From Bacteroidota bacterium (GTDB lineage Bacteria > Bacteroidota > Rhodothermia > Rhodothermales > Bin80): DNA of 64,000 nucleotides. The notes under the pieces were generated by a model, which was given only the letters and a program-made list of their open reading frames with translations, did no database searches and was not told the origin of the DNA. Where the stretch lies: contig JAPOTE010000122.1 of assembly GCA_026709335.1 (NCBI GenBank), forward strand, positions 1 to 64,000. The letters run 5' to 3'. A program made the translations under genes and the position numbers. Shown one piece after another: positions 25,902 to 35,832 of the stretch. Each line of letters starts with the position of its first letter. The first letter of the stretch is position 1.

Positions 25902-26678
25902 TCAACTTGATTCAAGGATCATACCGTCATACCCGAGTTCTATGGTTTCAGGTAGTTGTGCATTCTCCCGTTCGTGAAGCACTTGATGTGCTATATGGGT
26001 GAATACGGTTCGTTTTGCCCCGATCTTTCGGGCAGTGTCTACAGATTCGGGAATTGAAAAATGGCGCGGATGTTTCTGTGGTCGGAGTGCATCAAGCACC
26101 AACAGGTCAAGGCGCTCAAGTTTATGGAACTCGGCTTCGGGGATATAGCTCACATCAGTCAGGTACGCAAAATTCCCTATCCGATATCCATTCAACTGCA
26201 TATTTCCATGGAACATCTGAATCGGGATCCCGCGGATTACATCAGAACCACCGTACCGGCTTCTGATTTCGAATGGTTCTTCGGCAATCTCAAGATCTAG
26301 TTTCCCCGGATAATGCCTGGGCGTGCTCCATATATACGGAAAGATTCTCTTCAGCACCTGGATGCTCCCCCGGTGTGCAAAGCACGAAATAGGAGCTCTG
26401 CAATCAAAAAAATAAGGTCGCAGATCGTCGAGCCCCATCACATGATCAAAGTGATGATGGGTCCAGAGCACCGCGTCGATACGTCGTACCTGTGCTCGTA
26501 ACATTTGCACTCGAAAGTCCGGCCCCGTATCAATGACAATACTAAGATTTCCAGCCTGAACATGGCATGCTGTACGCAGTCGGTGATCCTTTGGATCAGT
26601 AGACAGGCATGTCCTGCAATCACATCCAATCATGGGAACTCCGACGGAGGTGCCCGTACCCAAGAGCGTTATGCGCAT
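25902..26678 (-). CDS. PhnP-like metallo-beta-lactamase-fold hydrolase
   Basis: 258 residues. It starts MRITLLGTGTSVGVPMIGCDCRTC, with a Cys-rich loop (CDCRTC) that can bind a structural metal as in PhnP. The active-site motif is THHHFDHVMGLDDLR near residue 75, and a late YLTDVSYIPE and THIAHQ complete the metal ligands. PhnP is a cyclic phosphodiesterase; family members in this phylum commonly sit in housekeeping operons and the real substrate here is unknown. It overlaps the aroQ start region by a few bases. Confidence 0.9.
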   Translation of the reverse strand: MRITLLGTGTSVGVPMIGCDCRTCLSTDPKDHRLRTACHVQAGNLSIVIDTGPDFRVQMLRAQVRRIDAVLWTHHHFDHVMGLDDLRPYFFDCRAPISCFAHRGSIQVLKRIFPYIWSTPRHYPGKLDLEIAEEPFEIRSRYGGSDVIRGIPIQMFHGNMQLNGYRIGNFAYLTDVSYIPEAEFHKLERLDLLVLDALRPQKHPRHFSIPESVDTARKIGAKRTVFTHIAHQVLHERENAQLPETIELGYDGMILESS

Positions 26679-26684
26679 GCATTT

Positions 26685-26954
26685 CTACTCAGATGAGTAT
26701 CGACGGATTATGGATTCTACGTGCTTCCGCATCCCCTTCCGCATGGAAATGTCATCCAGGGGTACATCTTTCAGAGTACGTGCCAGAATTCCAAGGTGCA
26801 CTTCCGTGGGATGATGCCGATTCAACACGATCAACTTGTTTCCGACAAGTGTACAGGAGCCGCCTTGAAACTGTCCCCGCTCCCATCGAACCGTATAGCC
26901 GATTTTTTTTACGATACCTTCCATCGCACGTAGAATTGCCGTATCCTTGGCCAT
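26685..26954 (-). CDS. Conserved hypothetical small protein
   Basis: 89 residues from the ATG at 26954, or 91 from a TTG overlapping the stop of the upstream gene. It is soluble and basic. GGSCTLVGNKLIVLNRHHP followed by a helix looks like a small conserved cytosolic family, but I cannot name it. It is tightly placed between the outer-membrane protein gene and the PhnP-like gene (6-base gap), so it is co-translated with them. Confidence 0.75.
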   Translation of the reverse strand: MAKDTAILRAMEGIVKKIGYTVRWERGQFQGGSCTLVGNKLIVLNRHHPTEVHLGILARTLKDVPLDDISMRKGMRKHVESIIRRYSSE

Positions 26955-26956
26955 CT

Positions 26957-27679
26957 TCAAAACCAGATCCCCATTGAAATGGTTTGTACACTGCCGGCGT
27001 AGTCGTACAGTTCATCAACCGCATCCGAAAACCCCGTAGATCCATTCACATTCCAAAACTGGTAACGGAATGTATATCCGATCACCAATCCCAGGCTGGA
27101 AAAAATATCTGCAATCTTAACGAGGGCTTCCGAATCTACGGCCCAGGAAAATCCTACTGCATCCGCAATTTCGCTGCCGGTAATTCCGGCGAGCGGCATC
27201 GCCCGCAATTCAAATCTTGCACGCTGACTCAAAGAATGCAAAAGTGAGGCTCCACCTCCAAACATAATTGCATTTGCACCAAAAGGAGCTACATCATTGC
27301 CTGGCGCCACTCGGCGCCAGGCAATCAGAAAGCCTATGGGAACGGCGATAGTGGTATTGCCTCGCTCTACTTTCACAAAAGAAGGCAGCAACCAGGCTGT
27401 TGCGGAAAGGTCTACAAACGTGCCTGAATCGTCTGTTCTGGCAAAGAGCCCCGCAGCACGTAGCTGAGGGCCGATATAGGAAAGTCCAAATGCAACCCCC
27501 TGATACTCATAGGATTGAATGAGATCTGCTGCACCGACATATTCATGATTGATCCTCCCAAAATTGAATGCAGCTGCATGGCGACTACGCTGAAAAAATC
27601 CCTCCTGTGCCATCACATCCACACAACCCAGAATCAGAAGCGTGATCAGAAGTAAGATTCTGCATCGGGGATCATGCAT
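26957..27679 (-). CDS. Outer-membrane beta-barrel-like protein
   Basis: 240 residues from the ATG at 27679, which directly precedes a signal peptide (LLLITLLILGCVDVMAQ). The frame opens 18 codons further upstream inside the RNase gene, but that start is less likely. The mature part alternates hydrophobic and polar residues with many Gly and aromatics (FGLSYIGPQLRAAGLF, VIGYTFRYQFWNVNG) and ends in an aromatic residue (GIWF), as in outer-membrane barrels. Cys in LGC is inside the signal and not a proper lipobox. No family name. It overlaps the RNase gene by eight bases. Confidence 0.75.
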   Translation of the reverse strand: MHDPRCRILLLITLLILGCVDVMAQEGFFQRSRHAAAFNFGRINHEYVGAADLIQSYEYQGVAFGLSYIGPQLRAAGLFARTDDSGTFVDLSATAWLLPSFVKVERGNTTIAVPIGFLIAWRRVAPGNDVAPFGANAIMFGGGASLLHSLSQRARFELRAMPLAGITGSEIADAVGFSWAVDSEALVKIADIFSSLGLVIGYTFRYQFWNVNGSTGFSDAVDELYDYAGSVQTISMGIWF

Positions 27680-29405
27680 TAACCGCAGTCTTCTGTGGCC
27701 GACGACGTTTTGGTTTCCCGGGTGCCTGACCATTCTGATCCCTTTGCGATCCGGATTGATCCTTCTTTTTTGTAGTCGGACTTGATTTTTTTGACGAATT
27801 CTGCTTCGCTTGTGCCTTGATGCGAACCATCCGGGGGCTTAGATCCGTAATATCATGTTCGCTTTTGGCATCCAGAAACCTGAACTCATCTGGGGTCAGG
27901 GATTCCGTTTCAACTACCCTGATCCGGTGTTTGTATTGACGCTGCCATTTTGCCTTCCTGCTGCGGAACCATCCCCCACGCAGGATCCACGCTGCGGTAA
28001 GGGGGTGTACTTGTAGATGCAAGCTGCCCCCGTCATGTTTCTCCAGCCACCGCTCAATTTTCCTTGCGATGAAATCCGGATTAGGTGGAGGCACTCGATT
28101 GATTCTGGATTTTCGTGCTAATCGGTGCGTTGAAGTGACACTGACCCGCTTACGCTCCCTGGCAATCTGGACGATTCCCAGTTCGCTCATCGGAAAGTTT
28201 TGGGATTGCACTCGGTCAGCTTGTAATGCTGTCGTAAGTGTATCATCCACTTTTTTGCGATTTGACTCAAATCTCAGGTCAATAAAATCAACCACGATCA
28301 ATCCACTCAAATCACGCAGACGGATTTGACGGGCAATCTCTCCCACTGCCTCGAGATTTACCTTAAGCGCCTGTGACTCTGCATCCTTCTTGGTCCGTGT
28401 ACGTCCGGAATTGACATCAATCACATGCATCGCCTCGGTTGCCTCAATGATGAGAGATCCTCCGGAGGGGAGGCCAACCTGCGTATCAAAAACTTCACTG
28501 ATCTGATCCTCTATCCCTGCTGCTGCAAAGATGGGATGATTGCCTTTATGTTCTTTGACCGCATGAATCATGTGAGGGGCAACTGCAAGGACATATCCAC
28601 GAATTGCACGGTACATGCGATGATTATCCACAAGAACACGAGTGAAGTCATCAGAGAACAGATCCCGGATGATTGAAGAAGCCAAGTTCACATCTTCATG
28701 CAGCTTTTTGGGTGCATCCTGGCTTCCCTGCAGTGATTTTTCAATGTTTTCCCATCGGTCCATAAGCAATTGGAGATCCTTCTCCAGTGCCTCCTCGTCT
28801 CTTCCTTCGGCAACAGTTCTCGCAATCAGTCCAAATCCGGCTGGACGGATTTTTTTGACGATAGAGCGCAGTCGATTACGTTCCTTTCGACTCTCAATCC
28901 TCTTGGAAACGGCTCCGTATTCTGCAAGAGGAATCAACACAAGAAACCGACCCGCCAGCGAGATATCCGTGGACAAACGGGGGCTCTTACTGTGATAGGG
29001 CTCTTTGGTAATTGTGACAAGAATCTTCTGTTTAGACTTCAGTAGATTGGAGTCTCCCCAACGGCGACGAGACGAATCTTTTTGAGAAGATGCTTCCGGG
29101 TGTTTGGATAACCAGGTTCTCATAAATCTCGCCACATGAGGTTTAGATTCTTCCACAAAAGCAAGTTGCTGCTCAAGATTTGAGGCGAGATCAGAGAAAT
29201 GAAGGAATCCCTGCTGCTCTTCTCCAATATCCACAAACGCAGCCCGGAGGCCAGACCGGAAGGTGACAATGCGGCCGAGAAAAATATCTCCTACGGTTCG
29301 CTCGTTCTCAGGACTTTCAATATAGAATTCAACCAGCTTCCCTTGGTCAACGATTGCGATCCTCGTTTCCTTGGGGGTGGTGTTAATGATAATTTCTTTC
29401 GACAT
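27672..29405 (-). CDS. rng: Ribonuclease G/E family endoribonuclease
   Basis: 577 residues from MSKEIIINTTPKETRIAI; the open frame continues 52 codons upstream, but this is the family's normal N-terminus. An S1-like RNA-binding domain (residues 35-125: GDIFLGRIVTFRSGLRAAFVDIG) is followed by the catalytic DNase I-like domain with GGSLIIEATEAMHVIDVNSGR and IVVDFIDL metal ligands. The C-terminal tail is basic and low in complexity (KKSSPTTKKKDQSG...KRRRPQKT), likely RNA-binding or a scaffold for partners. It lacks RNase E's long degradosome arm, so RNase G is the better name. It acts in mRNA decay and rRNA maturation. Divergent from gltA. Confidence 0.95.
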   Translation of the reverse strand: MSKEIIINTTPKETRIAIVDQGKLVEFYIESPENERTVGDIFLGRIVTFRSGLRAAFVDIGEEQQGFLHFSDLASNLEQQLAFVEESKPHVARFMRTWLSKHPEASSQKDSSRRRWGDSNLLKSKQKILVTITKEPYHSKSPRLSTDISLAGRFLVLIPLAEYGAVSKRIESRKERNRLRSIVKKIRPAGFGLIARTVAEGRDEEALEKDLQLLMDRWENIEKSLQGSQDAPKKLHEDVNLASSIIRDLFSDDFTRVLVDNHRMYRAIRGYVLAVAPHMIHAVKEHKGNHPIFAAAGIEDQISEVFDTQVGLPSGGSLIIEATEAMHVIDVNSGRTRTKKDAESQALKVNLEAVGEIARQIRLRDLSGLIVVDFIDLRFESNRKKVDDTLTTALQADRVQSQNFPMSELGIVQIARERKRVSVTSTHRLARKSRINRVPPPNPDFIARKIERWLEKHDGGSLHLQVHPLTAAWILRGGWFRSRKAKWQRQYKHRIRVVETESLTPDEFRFLDAKSEHDITDLSPRMVRIKAQAKQNSSKKSSPTTKKKDQSGSQRDQNGQAPGKPKRRRPQKTAVNA

Positions 29406-29676
29406 ATAGTGTAACTTAGGGTATGCCTGGCGCATCCCAACTACCACAAACCCTGTCACCTCTGCCAACGAAGCAGGCGACGGTTGGATTGAAGGAGGGC
29501 GTCGTAACACGGTGAATTTGGACTGCGTGTCAGATGGGTCCGCCTCAAGCTCAGGTATCAACAGGCCCTAAAGAAACGAAGAAACAGATCATTTGATCCA
29601 TTTAGGCACATCATCAGAGTTAATACGTTAAAGGACAGCAAAACTTGGCCCGCTCTTCTGTAATACTATCATTTTA

Positions 29677-30816
29677 ATGAATCCATCAAATATTGGGACG
29701 GTTGGCCAGGATCTTCATGTAAAGGGACTTGAAGGAGTCATTGCACTAAACTCGTCAATTTGCCATATCGATGGGCGTAAGGGAACGCTAATCTATCGGG
29801 GGTATGCTATTGAGGATCTGGCTGCAAACAGCACTTTTGAGGATGTAGCCTACCTCCTCTGGCACGGGCATATTCCTGACGAAGATCAGGGGCTGGAAAA
29901 GGAGCTGGCCTCCCTTCGTCATGTGCCGGAACAGGTTCTTAACCTGCTTCTTCAGCTGCCTTCTGACTTTGACCCAATGGCGGCTTTGAGGACCGGGATT
30001 TCATTACTTTCCCACTATGATCCTGAGGCGAACAACAGTTCCCCAGACGCCAACTATCAAAAGGCTCTTCGCCTGACTGCACAAATCCCTGTCCTGATTG
30101 CAGCACTCGCTCGACACCGACATAACAAACCGCCTGTAACTCCTCAAATCACAGGTAATACAGCAGAAAACTTCCTGTATATGCTCACCGGTGAGGAGCC
30201 CGGCCCCAGTGCTGCTCAAGCGTTGGACGCTGCCTTGGTTCTCCATGCCGAACATGGACTGAATGCCTCTACCTTTGCTACACGTGTGATTGGGGCGACT
30301 CTCAGTGACATGTATTCTGCAGTCGTCGGCGGAGTCTCTGCGCTCAAGGGCGCCCTTCATGGAGGAGCGAATACCCGGGTCATGCTCGCACTCCTTGACC
30401 TTCGCGATAGCGGAGAGGATCCTGCTGAATTTGTCCGAAAAAAACTCGCCGCAAAAGAACGCGTCATGGGCTTCGGGCATCGTGTCTACAAGACACTGGA
30501 TCCACGTGCGAACGTTCTCCGCAAGTTGCTGATTGAACTCGCACATGAGAGGAATGCCTTGTACTGGATTGATCTTTGCTCAGCTTTAACCCGGGTGATG
30601 GAAGAAGAAAAAGGTATCAATGCGAATGTAGATTTCTATAGCGCTCCCACCTACCATCTGCTGGGAATTGAACCTGACTTTTATACTACACTCTTTGTGA
30701 TGGGACGGATCACCGGATGGACGGCCCATCTATTAGAACAGTGGAAAGACAATCGACTTATCAGACCGCGCGCCGCCTACACCGGGCCTGTAGGACTTAA
30801 GCTCAGTAATGCATAG
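29677..30816 (+). CDS. gltA: Citrate synthase
   Basis: 379 residues, type I-like short form. The catalytic triad is visible as His in LHAEHGLNAST (about 195), His in MGFGHRVYK (about 268) and Asp in NVDFYSAPTYH (about 321). It condenses acetyl-CoA with oxaloacetate to start the TCA cycle. It is followed at 51 bases by sdhC, so citrate synthase and succinate dehydrogenase form one cluster. The 271 bases upstream, shared with the divergent RNase gene, must hold its promoter. Confidence 0.97.
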   Translation: MNPSNIGTVGQDLHVKGLEGVIALNSSICHIDGRKGTLIYRGYAIEDLAANSTFEDVAYLLWHGHIPDEDQGLEKELASLRHVPEQVLNLLLQLPSDFDPMAALRTGISLLSHYDPEANNSSPDANYQKALRLTAQIPVLIAALARHRHNKPPVTPQITGNTAENFLYMLTGEEPGPSAAQALDAALVLHAEHGLNASTFATRVIGATLSDMYSAVVGGVSALKGALHGGANTRVMLALLDLRDSGEDPAEFVRKKLAAKERVMGFGHRVYKTLDPRANVLRKLLIELAHERNALYWIDLCSALTRVMEEEKGINANVDFYSAPTYHLLGIEPDFYTTLFVMGRITGWTAHLLEQWKDNRLIRPRAAYTGPVGLKLSNA

Positions 30817-30867
30817 CAATTGGCCATGGCTCAATAGAACACCCGGCAACTCGAGATTTCGTTCACC

Positions 30868-31554
30868 ATGAACTTAATAACTGCACTTACATCTCCTGTT
30901 GGCCGCAAGGTCCTGACCGGGGCTACAGGGATTGGCCTAGTTGCGTTCGTCATTGCACATATGATCGGAAATCTTTCCTATCTCCCGGGCCCTGAAGCCT
31001 ATAATGGATATGCTCACAAGCTATTAAGTCTGGGATGGATTTTCTATACGATCGAGATTCTGCTGGCACTTTGCTTCCTTCTTCACGCAATTATCGGAAT
31101 TTCGATACAAATACGGCGATGGCAGGCACGGCCGGTTGGGTACAAGATGTATAAGAGTGCTGGAAAGCCGAGTCGATCGGGATACAGCGCACGTTCAATG
31201 ATCTTCACCGGAATCATCCTGCTTGGCTTCCTGATTTTGCACTTGATCTCGTTCAAATATGGTCCGGGCGTTGCCGAAGGATATACAGCTACCTTGGATA
31301 ATGGAGAGTCCGTACGTGATTTACATCGCCTGATGACCGAGAAATTCAAGGAGCCCCTCTACGCATTTGGATATCCAATTATTATGATTCTTCTCGGAAT
31401 GCATATGCGGCATGGCGTCTGGAGTGCACTCCAGTCTCTCGGGATGATGAGCCGCCGCCTCTCACCATACCTCTATGCACTTGCCGCCATACTGGGGGTG
31501 TTTGTGGCGGTCGGATTCTTGTTTGTTCCCCTTTACATCTATTTTCTGGTTTAA
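30868..31554 (+). CDS. sdhC: Succinate dehydrogenase cytochrome b subunit (single-subunit anchor)
   Basis: A 228-residue inner-membrane protein with five predicted helices (about 15-37, 56-82, 110-133, 163-180, 195-226). Conserved histidines in AHMIGN, LHAIIG, LHLISF and MHMRHG are the likely ligands of two b hemes. A single long anchor instead of SdhC plus SdhD is the type B (b558) form typical of Bacteroidota and relatives. It passes electrons from SdhB to menaquinone. It precedes sdhA by 6 bases. Confidence 0.95.
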   Translation: MNLITALTSPVGRKVLTGATGIGLVAFVIAHMIGNLSYLPGPEAYNGYAHKLLSLGWIFYTIEILLALCFLLHAIIGISIQIRRWQARPVGYKMYKSAGKPSRSGYSARSMIFTGIILLGFLILHLISFKYGPGVAEGYTATLDNGESVRDLHRLMTEKFKEPLYAFGYPIIMILLGMHMRHGVWSALQSLGMMSRRLSPYLYALAAILGVFVAVGFLFVPLYIYFLV

Positions 31555-31560
31555 GCGCGA

Positions 31561-33504
31561 ATGGGATCTCCTGTTGCTGAGCGATCACAAAGTCCACGCC
31601 TGGATTCAAAGGTGCCATCGGGGCGTCTCCAGGAAAAATGGGATATATATAAAAACTCTGTCTCACTCGTCAGTCCTGCAAACAAGAGATCCCATCACAT
31701 TCTTGTAGTGGGATCTGGACTGGCTGGTGCTTCGGCTGCCGCCACGCTTGCAGGACTAGGTTACAATGTAACCTGCTTCTGTATCCAGGACTCCCCCCGA
31801 AGGGCCCATTCAATTGCAGCACAAGGAGGAATTAATGCTGCAAAAAATTACCCGAATGATGGTGATACCATCTGGCGCCTGTTTTATGATACGATCAAAG
31901 GCGGAGATTATCGATCCAGAGAAGCGAATGTTTATCGGCTCGCCCAAGTGTCCAACAATATCATCGACCAGGCAGTCGCTCAGGGGGTTCCTTTTGCCCG
32001 GGAATACGGAGGTATGCTCTCGAATCGATCTTTTGGTGGTGCCCAAGTTTCACGCACTTTTTATGCAAGAGGGCAAACCGGACAGCAACTCCTACTTGGA
32101 GCATATCAGGCATTGAGTCATCAAGTTTCTATGGGCCGCGTCAAGATGTTGCCACGCAGAGAAATGATTGATCTGGTGGTGGCCAATGACCGCGCCTGTG
32201 GGCTGATCGCGCGTAATCTGATCACGGGCGAACTCGAGCGATATGCGGGCGACGCAGTTCTGCTTTGCACCGGAGGATACGGGAATGCCTACTACCTGTC
32301 GACAAATGCCAAAAACTCCAATGTCACGGCGGCTTGGCGCTGCTATAAGCGAGGAGCTTTTTTTGCAAATCCCTGCTACACCCAGATTCATCCTACGTGC
32401 ATCCCGGTGTCAGGAGATTATCAGTCGAAGCTCACACTAATGAGTGAGAGCTTGCGCAATGATGGCCGCGTGTGGGTTCCGAAAGATCCAAAGGATTCCC
32501 GTGCACCTGAAATGATCCCCGAGGATGCCAGAGACTACTACCTGGAGCGCCGCTATCCCAGCTTTGGCAATCTGGTTCCCAGGGATGTGGCGTCACGCGC
32601 TGCCAAGAAAGAGTGCGATGAGGGACGGGGTGTCGGTGAAACCCGACTCGCCGTATATCTTGATTTTGCCGATTCGATCCGGCGCCTGGGAGAGCATACC
32701 ATCCGCGAGCGCTATGGAAACCTCTTTGAGATGTATGAGCGCATCACCGGAGATAATCCCTATAAAACCCCCATGCGGATCTATCCTGCAGTTCACTATA
32801 CAATGGGTGGATTGTGGGTAGATTATGAGCTTCAGAGCACAGTCCCGGGGCTGTTCGTGCTTGGGGAGGCAAATTTTAGTGATCACGGTGCCAATCGACT
32901 GGGGGCCAGTGCCTTGATGCAGGGATTGGCGGACGGATACTTTGTGATCCCCTACACGCTTGGTGCCTATCTTGCGGGGACCCGCCAGTCGGATCAGGTC
33001 ACTGAAACGCATGAGCATTTTGCAACCGTTGAAGAGGAAGCCGGGGCCCGGATTGATTCAATGCTTAAGAACAAGGGGGACAAATCTCCAACTCAGTTCC
33101 ACCGGGAACTTGGTCGTCTACTTTGGGACCATGTAGGAATGGCACGGAATCGGACGGACCTTATGTCCACCATTGATGCTATTGAAAACCTGAAAGAGGA
33201 ATTTTGGGAGCGTATCCTTGTCCCCGGATCCGCCGATCGATACAACAAAAATCTGGAGTTCGCCGGGCGTGTGGCTGACTTTATTGAATTGGGATCCCTC
33301 ATGGCACGGGATGCTCTTCGTCGAGAAGAGTCCTGTGGAGGGCATTTCCGCGAAGAATATCAAACTCCGGAGGGAGAGGCCGCGCGAGACGACGAGGCAT
33401 TTGCGGATGTGGCAGCATGGGAACACACAGAACAAGATCCCGCACTACACCTCGAGCAACTCTCCTTCGAGAATGTGCACCTAACCAAACGCAGCTATAA
33501 ATAG
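31561..33504 (+). CDS. sdhA: Succinate dehydrogenase flavoprotein subunit
   Basis: 647 residues. After a 45-residue N-terminal extension come the FAD dinucleotide loop [15 protein letters not shown] and the covalent-FAD histidine in [14 protein letters not shown]. Substrate-site residues lie in HPTCIPVSG and [12 protein letters not shown], and near the end [20 protein letters not shown]. It oxidises succinate to fumarate on the cytosolic face of the inner membrane. It sits between sdhC and sdhB, separated by 6 and 4 bases. Confidence 0.97.
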   Translation: MGSPVAERSQSPRLDSKVPSGRLQEKWDIYKNSVSLVSPANKRSHHILVVGSGLAGASAAATLAGLGYNVTCFCIQDSPRRAHSIAAQGGINAAKNYPNDGDTIWRLFYDTIKGGDYRSREANVYRLAQVSNNIIDQAVAQGVPFAREYGGMLSNRSFGGAQVSRTFYARGQTGQQLLLGAYQALSHQVSMGRVKMLPRREMIDLVVANDRACGLIARNLITGELERYAGDAVLLCTGGYGNAYYLSTNAKNSNVTAAWRCYKRGAFFANPCYTQIHPTCIPVSGDYQSKLTLMSESLRNDGRVWVPKDPKDSRAPEMIPEDARDYYLERRYPSFGNLVPRDVASRAAKKECDEGRGVGETRLAVYLDFADSIRRLGEHTIRERYGNLFEMYERITGDNPYKTPMRIYPAVHYTMGGLWVDYELQSTVPGLFVLGEANFSDHGANRLGASALMQGLADGYFVIPYTLGAYLAGTRQSDQVTETHEHFATVEEEAGARIDSMLKNKGDKSPTQFHRELGRLLWDHVGMARNRTDLMSTIDAIENLKEEFWERILVPGSADRYNKNLEFAGRVADFIELGSLMARDALRREESCGGHFREEYQTPEGEAARDDEAFADVAAWEHTEQDPALHLEQLSFENVHLTKRSYK

Positions 33505-33508
33505 CGCC

Positions 33509-34252
33509 ATGATTATCAACCTGCGTGTCTGGAGACAAGAAGGACCCGAATCTCCCGGAAAACTCGTTGACTACACGGTTCCCGAGGCCAGTGAGCATAT
33601 GTCTTTTCTTGAACTCCTTGACGTACTCAATGAACAGCTTCTGGCGGACGGGGAGGAGCCCGTAGAATTTGACAGTGACTGTCGCGAAGGAATCTGCGGG
33701 TCATGCGGCCTGATGGTTGCGGGCATTGCGCACGGCCCTCAAAAGCGAACTGCCGTATGTCAGTTACACATGCGCAGCTTCAAGGATGGAGACACAATTA
33801 CGGTTGAACCTTTCCGCGCACGGGCATTTCCGGTGATTCGGGATCTTGTTGTGGACCGAAGTGCTTTTGATCGAATTATTACTGCGCATGGTTATGTTTC
33901 TGTAACAACTGGCTCCGCACCTGATGCGAACGCAATTCCGATCCCCAAGGATACAGCGGATGAAGCGATGGACTACGCAACATGTATCGGCTGTGGAGCC
34001 TGTGTAGCCGCATGCCCAAATGGCAGCGCATCCCTCTTTACGGCAGCAAAGATTGCACACTTGGGCCTGCTTCCCCAAGGAGAGGTGGAATCACCCCAGC
34101 GAGTGACTGCAATGGTCAACCAAATGGACGCGGAAGGATTTGGGGATTGCTCTAACTACGCCGAATGCGAAGCCGTCTGCCCGAAAGGGATTTCTGTTGC
34201 GGGAATTGCCAGCATGAGGCGTGCCTACATGAAAGGACTTCTTTCGGGGTAA
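33509..34252 (+). CDS. sdhB: Succinate dehydrogenase iron-sulfur subunit
   Basis: 247 residues. The N-terminal plant-type ferredoxin domain carries the [2Fe-2S] ligands in [10 protein letters not shown] with the fourth Cys in [10 protein letters not shown]. The C-terminal part has [4Fe-4S] and [3Fe-4S] motifs [14 protein letters not shown] and [15 protein letters not shown]. It transfers electrons from SdhA to the SdhC hemes and quinone. Last gene of the gltA-sdhCAB cluster. Confidence 0.97.
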   Translation: MIINLRVWRQEGPESPGKLVDYTVPEASEHMSFLELLDVLNEQLLADGEEPVEFDSDCREGICGSCGLMVAGIAHGPQKRTAVCQLHMRSFKDGDTITVEPFRARAFPVIRDLVVDRSAFDRIITAHGYVSVTTGSAPDANAIPIPKDTADEAMDYATCIGCGACVAACPNGSASLFTAAKIAHLGLLPQGEVESPQRVTAMVNQMDAEGFGDCSNYAECEAVCPKGISVAGIASMRRAYMKGLLSG

Positions 34253-34305
34253 TCACTTTTCTCATTGATCCGATATATACACTTTTAGCTCCCTGAGGCA
34301 GTTTA

Positions 34306-35568
34306 TTGATCGTAGCAACCCACGTTGGCTTACTTGTTCTTTCGGTTTACCTGATCGTAAAATCAAGTGATTCGTTGGTAGATTTGGCCAGCGGAATTGG
34401 GCGGAAGGCAAAGCTCAGTGATTATTTTATCGGTAGCTTCATCGTTGGGATCGGCACCTCATTGCCGGAACTTTTCACCTCCGTTGCGGCGGCCAATTCA
34501 GGCTCCCCGGAGTTAGTGAGCCCGAATATTTTTGGTACAGTCATTGCCAACCTGGGATTAGGGTTTGGGCTGGGGGTCCTTGCGTTATTCTTTTTTGTTC
34601 GGGCGGAAGATGGAAGGCTTCGAGTATTTACCAGGGCGCATGCATTTTCGAATGGATACCTGAATTTTGGCGACACGAATGCCAGTCCGGTCATTTTTGC
34701 ATCCCTTTCTGTACTTCTAACCTTGGTCCTTTGCCTGGACAATAAGTTTGGACGCCTTGACGCTGTTCTGTTTGCTGTTCTCTACATCACCTTTATGGGC
34801 TGGCAATTTTATCAGAGCCGCAGCCAGCAACCGGCGGAAATTCCTCATCCCACCTCAAAGGAAATTAGTCACACTCGTTCCAAGCAGAGTTTATTTGCAA
34901 AAGCTCTGCGAGTTATTCTTCCGACGGGTATAGCCTTATTATTTGCCGGGGTGTTGTTCATAATTCCTGACGCTCGACAAGAGTTGTTTGAGGTTGCAAC
35001 TGGCGGCTTTGCCCTCTACTGTTTCATGGGTGGGCTACTCCTTTTGCTGATCTTTCAGATCTGGGATTATTTGCCTGAATTGAGAGGCACCGGAGGCCCT
35101 GAATCTTCAAATGTGGCCAACGTACCCATCTTGATGGGAATCCTTCTGCTCGGCCTCATTATCGCTGTATTGTACTCCAGTGGTGTCATCGTTGTGGGGT
35201 CCCTTGTTAAGCTTTCTGAGGACTTGGGGATTAATTCGGGTGCTCTTGCTGCCAGTGCACTAGCGATTGGCACCTCTCTTCCTGACATTGTAGTCGCCCT
35301 CAATGTGACCCGGCGTGGTAGGCATAAGCTCCTTGTCGGTCATATTTTCCAGTCGAATGTGTTTGATGCGCTTCTGATCATGGCAGTTTGTGGTTTTATC
35401 ATTCCACTTCCAGACGTCGCATCTGGTCCATCAATGATCTGCATTGTCGCATCGGTCATCCTGACTCTTCCCATGCTGTGGACACTGCGATCCCGGAAAT
35501 TGACAGCGCTAGGAGGCATGGGATTGTTTATCGGGTTTCTCGTGTTCCAATTCCTGCTTTATGGTTAG
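34306..35568 (+). CDS. CaCA-family sodium/calcium (cation/proton) exchanger
   Basis: A 420-residue inner-membrane protein with about ten helices in two halves. The alpha repeats are FIVGIGTSLPELFTSV...NIFGTVIANLGLG (residues 45-85) and ALAIGTSLPDIVVAL...GHIFQSNVFDALL (about 312-352), the ion-binding signature of the CaCA superfamily. The central loop is cytosolic and charged. The start is the TTG at 34306, with GAGG eight bases upstream; no nearby ATG would include the first helix. The ion pair (Na+/Ca2+ or H+/cation) cannot be told from sequence. It follows sdhB by 53 bases and may share its transcript. Confidence 0.93.
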   Translation: MIVATHVGLLVLSVYLIVKSSDSLVDLASGIGRKAKLSDYFIGSFIVGIGTSLPELFTSVAAANSGSPELVSPNIFGTVIANLGLGFGLGVLALFFFVRAEDGRLRVFTRAHAFSNGYLNFGDTNASPVIFASLSVLLTLVLCLDNKFGRLDAVLFAVLYITFMGWQFYQSRSQQPAEIPHPTSKEISHTRSKQSLFAKALRVILPTGIALLFAGVLFIIPDARQELFEVATGGFALYCFMGGLLLLLIFQIWDYLPELRGTGGPESSNVANVPILMGILLLGLIIAVLYSSGVIVVGSLVKLSEDLGINSGALAASALAIGTSLPDIVVALNVTRRGRHKLLVGHIFQSNVFDALLIMAVCGFIIPLPDVASGPSMICIVASVILTLPMLWTLRSRKLTALGGMGLFIGFLVFQFLLYG

Positions 35569-35803
35569 TTGAACGAAGCGGAGCATTTAAATTTTGACAA
35601 GATGTTCGTCATTCGATCTTGTCGATTGTGCGACCTGAATTCCCCAATCATATCTGATTGTCACATCATATTCTCTGATACAGGATGGTGTCCGCGATGA
35701 GAATAACTGAATTGAATATCTGCCTGAGTCAGCCTGTTGCAAGCTGTGCCGTGGTTTACTGGGCCGAGCGCCTTGTGAATCTCTGGCAGTAGTCATGCCA
35801 TAC

Positions 35804-35832
35804 ATGGCTCCTCTTTGAGGTAAGAGAGCCAT
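35804..35832. terminator. Bidirectional terminator-like hairpin between convergent genes
   Basis: ATGGCTC-CTCTT pairs with AAGAG-AGCCAT around a TGAGGT centre. It lies at the meeting point of the exchanger gene (+) and the beta-propeller gene (-) and touches the latter's stop codon. The other 235 bases between the two genes hold no gene. Confidence 0.5.

Noticed and set aside
30004-30546. A 180-codon frame antisense to citrate synthase
   Set aside because: It lies wholly within gltA, whose catalytic residues are intact; chance antisense frame.
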